Positions 32,562-44,500 of a DNA stretch of 64,000 bases are shown one piece after another. The notes below the pieces were generated by a model. That model saw only the letters and a program-made list of their open reading frames with translations, had not been told where the DNA came from and searched no databases. Numbering within the stretch: the stretch's first letter is position 1; each line of letters opens with the position of its first letter. Source of the stretch: Sorghum bicolor (Eukaryota; Streptophyta; Magnoliopsida; Poales; Poaceae); assembly GCF_000003195.3 (NCBI RefSeq), contig NC_012873.2:12113894-12177893 (forward strand), in the 5' to 3' direction. A program made the translations under genes and the position numbers.

Positions 32562-35500
32562 ATGTATCCAGCAAACCACTACATGGATCCATACCACTCG
32601 CACTACAGAAATCATGCTCCTTACCCATACTATCCTCCTCCTAGATGGGAAATCCCATCCGGTCACCCACGGGCAATGGACTCATCTTATTATTATCGGC
32701 CACCAAGCTGTGGAACTTGGCCATACAATCATGATATGCATCACTCACATCCTTCTGAGCTCCATTGTTGCTGCAACCAAACATATCCTCCTGGTTACTA
32801 CAGTTTCAGACCCCCATTCCCTCAAGAACTTCCACCCCCTCATTTATATTATCATGGGCCATTTCCACAGCATCCAAATGCATGGCCTTCTTACTTTGTC
32901 CCATCACATCCCTACCCTGTTGATCATACACCATATGGTTATGACAAGTTCAAGGGCCATTGTTGTGGATGTCCAAATCATGTGTGCCCTGGGGCTGAGA
33001 AGAGCAATGTGAAAATTGAGGAAGAAAGGCCTGATGTCAAGCTTGAGAGTGAACACAAGAATGCTGATAGCGGCAGTATAATTCAACACCCAAACAGCAA
33101 GTATCCTTTCATATGGCTACCACCAGGCAATATGAAAGGCAAGGAGAATGGAGAGCATTATGAATTGTCACCTCAGATTTTCAATGAATGGGCTCCATTG
33201 AGTAGCAAGAGGTTAGGGGATGTGAAGCAACAAGAGCAAGATAATCAGAAGGGGAAACAATTCCAGTGGCCAATGGTTTGGATGCCAGCAGGATATGATG
33301 CGCCGAAGCAAAAAGCTAAAGAGATGAATGACACGGAAGGGACCCCAAAATCCCCAAAGATTTCTGAAGAGTCTCCTCAATCACCCAAGATCAAGATCAT
33401 TCCCCTGTCTTGGTTTGAGAATGGTCATCATCATGATCAGAAACTGGCTGCCAAAAATGACTCTGGAGACCACAACAAAAGATCAGCAGTAAAGAACCAA
33501 CCTGTGCTTACTAATAATGAAGATGAAGATAGCATGACACTGGAAGGAAACCCTAAAACTACTTCAGCTGTGCCCAAGAGCATAAATGATGAGAAGAAAC
33601 CTCTAAGGGAAAGCTGCAAGACCATTCCAGTTGTGCCAGAGAAAGAGATTAATGAAAAGAAGGCCAGTACTTGCAGAACCATTCCAGTCATGAAAGGAAG
33701 TGATGAGAAGAAGATTGGCATGAAGGAAAAGAAAGAGGCAAAGGAGACGAACAGTGTTGAAAAGGTAGAAGAGAACAGGAAAACAAAACACAGTGACTCA
33801 TCAATAGCTAAGCATTCAAAATTGCCCCCAGTATGCTTACGTGTGGATCCCTTGCCAAGAAAGAAACCTGGAAATGGTTCTTCTAGGTCTCCTAGCCCAC
33901 CAACAAGGAAGGATGCTGACAGCGCAAAGGACATGAAGAACCCGCAGAACCAGAACCTGGAGCCTAAACAGTCTGGTACAAGTAATCATATCGCTGTGTC
34001 AGAGGTGAAAGAAAAGTCGCCTTATGAAATGAAGAAGGAAATTGGGTTTAGAAATGAAACAGTACAAGCTTCTGCTGTTGAACATTCACAGGATGAAGAA
34101 GCTCCCACAAGTGAAGATCACCAGAATGTCCAAGCTGGTAGCACTATGGTGGGTACTCAAGAAAATACAGGCACGAAGAGCATACAGGGAGGTGCTGTGC
34201 AAGAAAATGTTGGTGCAGGGAGCTTGAATGGATGTGACAAAAGCAAAAATGAAGATGGGACAGTGATTGAAAGTGAAGCTGCAAAAGATGACAAAAGCAA
34301 AAATGAAGATGGGACGGTGATTGAAAGTGCAAAAGATGACGCCAGGACATATAGAGTTAATTTGTCAGAACCAGATGCTGCAGTTCGTATTCAGTCTGCA
34401 TACAGAGGGTATGATGTTCGAAGATGGCAACCTTTGGATAAGCTCCGGAAGATCAGGCATGTGCATGAACAGATGCAAGGTGTGAAGAAGCAGCTTCAAT
34501 GCCTTGAAGATTCTTGCAATAAGCCAACACAAAAAGAGCAAGTGGCCATTGGTGAAACTATCATGAATTTACTCCTGAAGCTTGACACAATCCAGGTATG
34601 TTTTTCATTCCAGCCTGCTTTTTCTATGAACGGCATAGGCTGTTTCTTTTTTGGTAAACTCTTTTGGTACTAGTTGGGTTGGTTCTAAGACCTTGGTAGT
34701 ATTGACACAGGGCTTGCATCCAAATGTAAGGGAAGCTAGGAAATCTGTTGCTCGAGAACTGATATGCTTGCAGGAGAAGCTTGATACTCTATGCAAAGCG
34801 CCATTTGGGGACTTGGATCACACAAATAGTAATGATGATGGTGAGTCTGAGAGGACCAAGAGCATTATCCAAACTGCAGCTCCTACTGTAACAACTGAAG
34901 CTTCTGATAGAGTAAGTGTTGCTTGTATTAATAAGGTTTTTCAGCCTTATTTTGCAATTGTTCAGTAAGCCGTATTTGCGCATGATGATGCCACAAATTT
35001 CTTAATGTACTAATTCTACCTAAAAGACATCTCAGCAGGAGAGAGCTGTTGAAATGGGTAAGGTAGAAGAACCATCTTCAGTGAGCATGGAGCCATGCAA
35101 CACAGTTCCATCTGAAGTTTCCTGGGAGGTGAGGCCAGATGCAGACTTCAGTGAGAGGAGTGAAAAACAAGAGTCATGTAGCCCCACAGTGGACGAAGCA
35201 CATGAAGAGGTAAGTCAATTTTGATTCCTATTGTCAGCACTCTGCTGTTGCAACCTTGGTAAGATTTTGGTTTGCTTTTTTTTTTTTTTGAAAGGAATGG
35301 CAGGAGCTCTGCCTCTCTATTAAGTTAGAAAAGAGGAAGTTTTATGTACAGCTTGAGTAAACAGCTGCTTAAAAGCAGAGCACTCAGAGAAGAAGAAACA
35401 AAAACCAGAAAAAAGCTAGCCTGCTCTCTGAATAGCCCTTTCTCTTTGCGCTATGTCCTCTTTAATCTTTGAAGCAACCTGCAGCGCCGCCTCATATGCA

Positions 35501-38500
35501 TTGTTGAAAATTCTACGATTTCTCTCCTTCCAAAGATTCCAGCAAGTATAGATGACCAAGCCGTTGAAGCGCCTTCTTTGTTCCCTTGGGATTTTCGTTA
35601 CAGCATCCTCCCACCATGACTTGATGCTAGAAGGGTCTTGGTGGAATTGGGTTAACTGGGTGTCGAAGTGCTCCCAGTTTAGGATATGATTCCACACCGC
35701 CTTGGCGTACGGGCATAGAAGGGAAAGGTGTAAGCATGTTTCTAAAGGGCCGTTGCACAGAACGCAGCGATCCTGATGAGGCCAACCTCTTCTCTGAAGG
35801 TTATCCGCCGTTAGTATCTTGCCTTGCACTAGAATCCAAGTGTATACTTTGCACTTATTTTCTGCTCGGGCTTTCCAAATGAGGTCACTTTTGAAAGTGG
35901 CATAAGACCCTCTGAATTGAATCCTGTACGCAGAGCGGGTAGAGTAGCATCCATCTGCGGTCCATCGCCAAATGATGGAGTCCTTTACGCCCGGCTGCAG
36001 TTGTATGGCTTGGATTCTTATCCAAAGTGAAACAAATTCTTCCAAGTGCTCCGTGGTGTTGATACGGTTATTTAGGAAGTGTATCCATCTGTCATTGTCC
36101 AGCTCTTGCTGCACTGATCTGTTTTTTCTTGCAGCTAGCTGAAACAAGTGTGGGGCGAGGTTTTTGGGTGCCTCGCCATCAAGCCAGTTATCATGCCAGA
36201 AGCGGGCCTTGGCCCCGTCCCCAATTGTTATCGAGGTTGAGGCTTTAAAGAGGAGGCGGTCTTCTTCGTTACATGGGATTTCTGAGCCAACCCATGGTTT
36301 GGATTCATTGGTCCAATCCTGCCAAAGCCACCGCAGATGGAGAGCCCTTCCAAATTTCTGAAGGTCAAGGATTCCTAGGCCACCTAGGTCTTTTGGCCTA
36401 GCCACTGTTGGCCAATTGACTAGGCAGTGCCCGCCATTTGCATTTTCCTCCCCTTTCCAAAGAAAAGATCTCCTGATTTTATCAATTTTCTTCTTGGCCC
36501 ATGCGGCCAGCGGGAAAACTGTGAGGTGATAGGTTGGCATGGATGATAGGACGGAGGAAACCAACGTTAGCCGGCCCGCTCTGTTAAGCCACTTTCCCTT
36601 CCAACCGGGGAGTCTTTTGCCAATACGCTCGATGAGCGGTTGTACATGGACTTTTTGGAGCTTCCTAGTGTGGAGTTGCAAGCCTAGGTAAGGGCAGGGG
36701 AAGGAGCCTCTGACCCCAGGGAAGCAGGAGAGAACTTGCTCCAAGTCAACCTCATTGCACCTACAGGTTTATGTGTAATCCTGAGGATGAACCGAAGATT
36801 TGGAGAATCACTTTGAGTGCTTGAATATCATCTCTGGACGGATTGGTGAAAATGGCTGCGTCGTCCGCATACATGGAGATTCTCCATCTCGCAGCCGCTG
36901 GTGGAAGCGGGGAAAGGACTCCATGCTCGGTGGCGAGGTCAAGCAGCCGTTGCAAGGGGTCCATGGCGAGGATGAAGAGCATGGGGGATAGCGGGTCACC
37001 TTGGCGAACCCCTCTGCCATGGCAGAAGGTTGGGCCACGATGTCCATTGAGCAAGGCTGCTGATTTGGCTGTGTTAAAAAGGATAGACATCCATTCCCGC
37101 CACCTTTGTCCAAAGCCCAATGCCTGCATGACCTCCAAGAGGTAGCTCCAATTCACCGTGTCAAAGGCCTTATGTATGTCAAGTTTGAGAAAGAGGGCCG
37201 GCATTTTGAGCTTGTGCATTTTCCTGACAGTGTTTTGCACATATAGGAAATTATCATGAATGCTCCTCTTTCTGATGAACGCACTTTGGCAATTAGAGAC
37301 CATGGAGTCCAGCTTGTTTGCCAATCTATTGGCTAGGAGTTTGGAGAAGATCTTTGCAATGCTGTGGATGAGGCTAATGGGTCTGTAGTCTGTGACCTTG
37401 CGTGCATCACTTTTCTTGGGCAGGAGGACGATGTTTGCCGAGTTTAGTAAGTGGAAGCTTTGGGAGTTCATTGCATATAGGCTGTTTAAGGCGGCCATGA
37501 TGTCGAATTTTATGATCTCCCAGGAGGCTTTGAAGAATGCACCAGTGAACCCGTCAGGCCCTGGCGCCTTATCAGGTGGCATAGAATCTATAATGCTCTT
37601 GACCTCCTCCATTGTGAAGGGAAGCTCCAGGTCCGAGAGGTCTCTCGGCGTGTATCCAAGGGAGTGCCAATCCAGGCTTGACTGTCTTGGCATGGACGAA
37701 CCAATATGGCTAGAGAAGTAGTCTTGGATCACTTTTTCCTTGTCTTCATGAGCGAAGACCATTCCTTCATCTGTGTGCAGACAATGAATATAGTTTTTCC
37801 TGCGCCGAGAGCTTGCGCGTATGTGGAAGTATTTTGTGTTTGCGTCCCCACAACGGATGTAGGTGAGTCTCGATTTTTGTCTGATTCTTGCTTTCTCTAT
37901 GGCAGCCAGTCCGATGCTTCGCGTTTTTAGCTGACGCCGAAGTTGGAGTTCCTGATCCGAGAGTGCTCTGAACTCCTGAGCAGCCTCAAGCTGTAACAAG
38001 ATTTCTTTAACTATGGCTAGCTGCAATTTGGTGTCCCCCACTTTATCCTTGCGCCATCGATTGATAGCTTTTGCTGTTCTAGACAATTTGATGTGCAAGC
38101 GCTTTAGAGGCAGTGCTGAAAAGACCTCCTTGTTCCAGGCTTCATGGACTGTTTCTTGGAAGCCCTGCATTGCTGTCCAGAAATTTTCAAATTTGAAGGA
38201 CGGGGCGTGTCGATAATCAAGCTCGCCTTGGAGAAGTAGTGGGGTGTGATCTGACATTAGGGAAGGAAGGGAGTGAAGGTAACAGGTGGGAAACTGTTGG
38301 TAATATGCCCTAGAGGTAATCATAGAGATGATTGTATTACATTATATCCATGACATATTATGAGTATATTGAATATCCATTGAAAGGCAACTTGTATCGA
38401 TTGACAATTATGTGAATTGTTTTGTGAAACTCTTTTACTTGTATGGTTATTCTAAAGTTGTCCCTGATCAATGTGTGTGAGACATACAAGTATATTAGAT

Positions 38501-41500
38501 CAGCACAATATTAGTTGATGACCATGTTTCACAGGTCATGGACATAGAGATGTCAAACTAATATTGTGGGCACATGTATGACATAGGGCTGGATAGACCC
38601 AACGTGAGATGTTATAGTCTCTATTCACATCATATATGTTATGTCCTTAGACCTGAGATTGTCGTATGCATTCGAGATGTGAAACGACCTACTTAGAGAC
38701 TATCAAACGCTACTCCGTAACTGGGTAGCTATAAAGGTAGTCTTCAGGTTTGTCAGGAAACATGCTGCGAGGCATAGTCAATCAAGATGGAATTTGCCCC
38801 TCTTGATTGAGAGAGATATCACTGGATCACTCAAGTGATTGGATCAACAAATGCATGGCCGTGCTTGGGTTAAGTGTTAACCCACGAGTTGAACCAAATA
38901 TCATGAGGCAAGGGAGCAACATGTATGTGGTGTAGTGGTTCGTCTGATATGATCATTTGCGTGCATATAGGAGTTGTCACGCCTTGCTAGAGGCCGCTGT
39001 CAACTATTGAGCGAGTAGGAGTACTCGGCCCATGTCTATGTGTACGTGAACCCATAGGGTCGCACGCTTAAGGGGCTGGAAGCCTAATTCGGGTTGGACC
39101 CGAATTAGACAAGGCTTAGGGTTACTAATGGGCCTCCAACTCGGGAGCACATTAGGGACGCCTATATAAGTAGAGGGAGGGGCGCGGCCAGACTTGATCC
39201 ACGCCTTTTGGCAGCCGCCGTCGCCCTCCACGCTCGCGCCTTCGCTTCTCGCGGACCTAGCAGTCCGGAGGCGCATCGCTTCTTCCCCGTACGTGTGGGA
39301 CACCTCGGAGGTGCTGCATCTGGAGCACGAGGACGAACCGCAAGTGGTGGGAGGACTTGCTGGACGACCACGCAACTGCACGGCACTGCTACGACGTGTT
39401 CGACTACATCGAGTCGTCTTCCGCTGCATCTACACGTCGAGTGGTATATCCGTAACCTATCTCTAGCAGTAGATCCTGGATTATGGGGCGAAAATTTTGA
39501 TTTTCTGGCTAGCGTAGCGTCCTCGTAACTCTACAGTGGTATCAGAGCTATTACTGCCTCGTTATAGGTTCGGTTTTGTTCATATGATGATTTGTGCGGT
39601 CGTTGATGAGTCTCTGATCTTGGTTCATCATCTTGCCGTGATTGGTCATGTAACGATCTACTCGTACCGGTCGGAATTCCGCCATCCGAGTTAAGTGATA
39701 CATGTAAATCCAATCATGTCGAGTTAGAGATCAATTAGATTGATTGAATTGAACCCTAGGTCAAGTGCCGGGCGCATATGATGCGCGGCGGTGGTAGATG
39801 GGATCTACTGCTGGACGCCGGGTTACCGCTGTTCGGTAAAACAGCCATAACTCTTAAACCGTAACTCGGATTGAGACGATTCCCGCGTTGCCGCATAGGA
39901 AACGAAATTTTAGTCGGGATTTCGCACCGCTTCGCCGTGATCGCCGATTTTAGAATCGCGAAAAACCTCTTGGAAAATAGAGTTTTTGCCCCTGCAAGTT
40001 TATGTGTCAGAATCGCATAACTCTGTTTTGCAGGAATTCATGACTGGTATAGCCCTTATGTGTATGTGATGCATGTGTGTAATTAATTCATGGTTTGCAC
40101 GTCATGAGGACAATATGGCAGGAGCCTTTTGATATTGTCAAAATTAATGTAATGGCCTGCGTGCCAATCTGTGATGATACAATCCGCGATTATGTAATTT
40201 TATTTCACTGCCTTGCGTTAGTGATTGATTAATCATGGCGGATTCATCACATGAAGGATGGCATACGTAAATCATGGAGATGGAGATCGCCATGGTGAAC
40301 AGAAAGATGGAGATAGAGATCCCCAAAAGGAACCATGGGCTATACCAAGTCATACGTGTTTAATGCCGTTCTTACTACATTCTACTTTCATATGCGATGA
40401 TGTTTTTGTCTACATAAGCGCGGTAGTGAAGTAGAACGATCCCTCAGCAATGTCTAAGTGGAAATGCTTCCCCAAACCTTGCACTGTCACCGGTCTTGTA
40501 CAATTGGTGGTGGGTCTATGAAATTAGGGTACCACTAATTTTCTTTGACTAGACAGGTTTGTATCGGATACTTACTGCATAAGGGTTGGTTGCTTAGACA
40601 AAGTCATCCTAACGGTTAGGGACTTTGAAGCATGAGAGTTGGGCGTGAGGCATAGAGATGCTACCCAACAACAAGAGTCATATGAGATATGATTAGCAAG
40701 GAGTTGCTTACCGATTTACCATGCCTGCTAGCGGTGATGCTAAAGCTCACTAGTAGACATGTTAGATGTGGATCTTGAATCACTAAGTATCAATAGAGGG
40801 ATATTGATTTTAGTGGGAGTAGATTAATAAATTGTTTATTTTGTTTTACTCCGTCTTGGATATATTGTCTTAGTATTTTGCATACTTTTGTTGTAGATCA
40901 ATGGCTGCCGCTAACAAGCAACCGTTTTCATTGCGTTCAATTCTTGAGAAAGATAAGTTAAATGGAACAAACTACGCGGATTGGATCCGCAACCTGAGAA
41001 TTGTTCTCAGGGCTGAGAAAAAGGAAGATGTTCTAGACACCCCACTTCCTGATGAGCCTGCTGAAAATGCACCCGCTGCTGAGAGAAACGCTTACAAGAA
41101 AGCATCTGATGCTGATCTTGAAGTGAGTTGCCTCATGCTTGCTTCCATGGAACCAGACCTACAAATGCAGTTTGATGGTCACTCGGCGAACGATATGATC
41201 GTGGCGCTTGAGGAAATGTTCCAAACTCAAGCCAGGACTGAAAGGTTCAATGTTTCCAAGGCTTTGGTTGAAACTAAGCTAGCAGAAGGCGCAGCGGTTG
41301 GACCACACGTGATCAAGTTAGTTGGTTACACAAACAGGTTGGAGAAGCTAGGCTTCCCAATTGGCGATGAGTTAGCCACTGATTTCATTCTTGCATCGCT
41401 TCCGCCTAGCTATGGGAACTTCATCTCGAACTACCATATGCATGGGGCCGAGAAGGGCTTGAATGAGCTGTGTGGGATGCTTAAGCAAGCAGAGGCAGAC

Positions 41501-44500
41501 ATCAAGAAGGGTGCTAGCAGTAGCCATGTGATGGCAATCCAGAACAAGCCTAACTTTAAGAAGAAGGGCAATGCGTGGAGGAAGAAAAAGGGCAAGGCTA
41601 AAGGTGAGACCTCTAAGCCAAACCCACCTGCACCTAAGGCTGGACCAACTGCGAGCACCAAGTGCTTTCACTGTGGTGGGGAAGGTCACTGGAAGAGAAA
41701 CTGCAAGGTGTACTTGGAGTCCATAAAGGATCGTGGCAGTAAAGGTACTTCCACTCGTACATTTGTTGTTTATATTACAGATATTTTTCTCGCTCAATCT
41801 TATATCAATTCTTGGGTATTTGATACCGGATCGGTTGCTCATATTTGCAATACGATGCAGGGGATGATAAGAAGTAGGAGCGTGGAAAAGGGAGAAGTTG
41901 ATTTCCGCGTGGGCAACAATGCAAGAGTTGCTGCGTTGAACGTCGGGATAAAGCAGCTTCACCTTCCTTCAGGATTTATTTTGGAGTTGAATAATTGTTA
42001 TTTTATTCCTAGCTTGAGTCGAAACATTGTGTCGCCTTCATGTTTGATGGAGGATGGTTATACATTCGCGAGTAAAGACAATGGTTGTGTAATATCTCGT
42101 AATGGCATGTTTGTGGCTTCTGCTTCCATTGTGAATGGGTTATTTATTTTAAATCTTGATGATTCACCTATCTGTAATATAAGTGCTAAAAAGCCTCGGC
42201 TTAATGAGTTAAGTCCTACCTATATGTGGCATTGTCGTTTAGGTCATATTAGTGAGAATCGCATGAAGAGGCTCCATAATGATGGACTTCTAACTTCGTT
42301 TGATTTCGAATCTTACGAGACATGTGAGGCTTGCTTGCTTGGAAAGATGACTAAAACGCCTTTCACAGGTTTTCCTGAGAGGGCGATTGACTTGTTGGAA
42401 CTTATACATAGTGATGTGTGTGGACCAATGAGCACGACAGCTAGAGGCGGATTCGAATACTTTGTAACCTTCACTGATGATTTTAGTAGATATGGTTATG
42501 TCTACCTAATGAAACACAAGTCTGAAACCTTCGAAAAGTTCAAGGAATTTCAGAACGAAGTAGAGAATCAACGTGGCAAGAAAATTAAAGCTTTACGATC
42601 TGATCGTGGAGGTGAATATTTGAGCCACGAATTTAGCAATCATCTAAAGAGTTGCGGAATTGTTCCACAGCTTACGCCGCCTGGAACGCCACAGAGAAAC
42701 GGTGTGTCCGAGCGACGTAATCGGACTTTGTTAGACATGGTTCGGTCTATGATGAGCCAGACAGACCTTCCACTATCGTTTTGGGGATACGCTCTAGAAA
42801 CAGCCGCTTTCACACTAAATAGGGTACCGTCTAAGTCCGTAGTTAAGACACCATATGAGATGTGGACTGGTAAGAGTCCCAGTTTGTCTTTTCTAAAAAT
42901 TTGGGGTTGTGAAGTTTATGTTAAACGACTTATGTCAGATAAGTTAACACCCAAATCGGACAAGTGCTTCTTCGTGGGATACCCAAAGGAAACTTTAGGG
43001 TATTACTTCTATAACCGATCAGAGGGCAAAGTGTTTGTTGCTCGGAATGGTGTTTTCTTAGAGAAAGAGTTTCTCAAAAGAGAGAAAAGTGGACAAAAGG
43101 TGTATCTTGAAGAAGTTCAAGATGAGCCGACAGGAAACGACTCCAAAAGTGATGCTAATGTAGCAGAACAAGATGAGATACCTGTGGCACCACCACAACC
43201 ACGAAGGTCTACAAGAGTCATAACCCCATCGGTAAGACTTCGTGAAGCACGAGGGGAGCTGTTGTTGTTAGACAATGACGAGCCAGCGACTTATGCGGGA
43301 GCAGTGATGGGCCCAGATTCTGAGAGATGGCAAAGTGCCATGAGATCCGAGATAGATTCCATGGATGCCAATCAAGTTTGGAACTTGGTTGATCCACCTG
43401 ATGGTGTTAGACCCATCGAGTGCAAATGGATCTATAAAAAGAAAAGGGATATGGATGGAAATGTTCAAGTCTATAAAGCTCGACTTGTCGCAAAGGGTTT
43501 CCGGCAAGTTCAAGGAATTGACTACGATGAGACATTCTCTCCAGTAGCGATGCTTAAATCTATCCGGATCATTCTAGCAATAGCTGCTTATTTCGATTAT
43601 GAGATTTGGCAGATGGATGTTAAAACAGCCTTTCTAAATGGAAATTTAGAAGAGGACGTGTATATGATACAGCCCGAAGGTTTTGTTGATCCAAATAATG
43701 CTAGAAAAATATGCAAGCTAAAAAAATCTATTTATGGGTTAAAGCAAGCATCTCGGAGTTGGAACATTCGTTTTGATGAGGTTGTCAAAGGGTTTGGCTT
43801 CCGTCAGAATGAAGAAGAGCCTTGCGTTTATCAAAAGGCTAGTGGGAGCGCTGTTGTGTTTCTGATCTTGTATGTGGATGACATACTATTGATTGGGAAT
43901 GACATTTCTATGTTGCAATCTGTAAAGACTTCAATGAATAATAGTTTTTCTATGAAGGATTTAGGAGATGCAGCATACATCTTGGGTATTAAGATCTATA
44001 GAGATAGGTCGAAGAGGCTAATAGGATTATGCCAAGATACGTACATTGACAAGGTGTTGAAACGGTTCAACATGGAGCAGTCCAAGAAAGGGTTCTTGCC
44101 TATGTCACATGGTATGCGTTTTAGCGACAAGCAGTGTCCTTCATCAGATGAAGAGCGCAAACGCATGAGTAAGGTTCCATATGCTTCAGCAGTTGGTTCC
44201 ATCATGTATGCCATGATATGTACTCGCCCAGATGTCTCATATGCTCTAAGTGTTGCGAGCAGGTACCAAGCTAATCCTGGTGAGAGTCACTGGACGCTTG
44301 TTAAAAACATTCTTAAGTACTTGAGAAGGACTAAGGATGAGTTCCTAATCTATGGAGGTGAGGAGGAGCTCGTTGTAAATGGTTACACCGATGCTAGCTT
44401 CCAAACTGATGTAGATGATTCACAATCTCAATCAGGTTTTGTGTTCACAATAAATGGTGGTGCAGTTAGCTGGAAAAGTTCCAAGCAGGAGACAGTGTCT

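Noticed and set aside
34144..34350. Minus-strand frame inside BAG6
   Set aside because: Antisense shadow of the duplicated acidic repeat; the plus strand carries the conserved protein.
39004..39429. 141-codon minus-strand frame, repeated at 45584-46009
   Set aside because: It lies in the GC-rich transcribed part of both copia LTRs, antisense to the element. Duplication simply reflects LTR identity.
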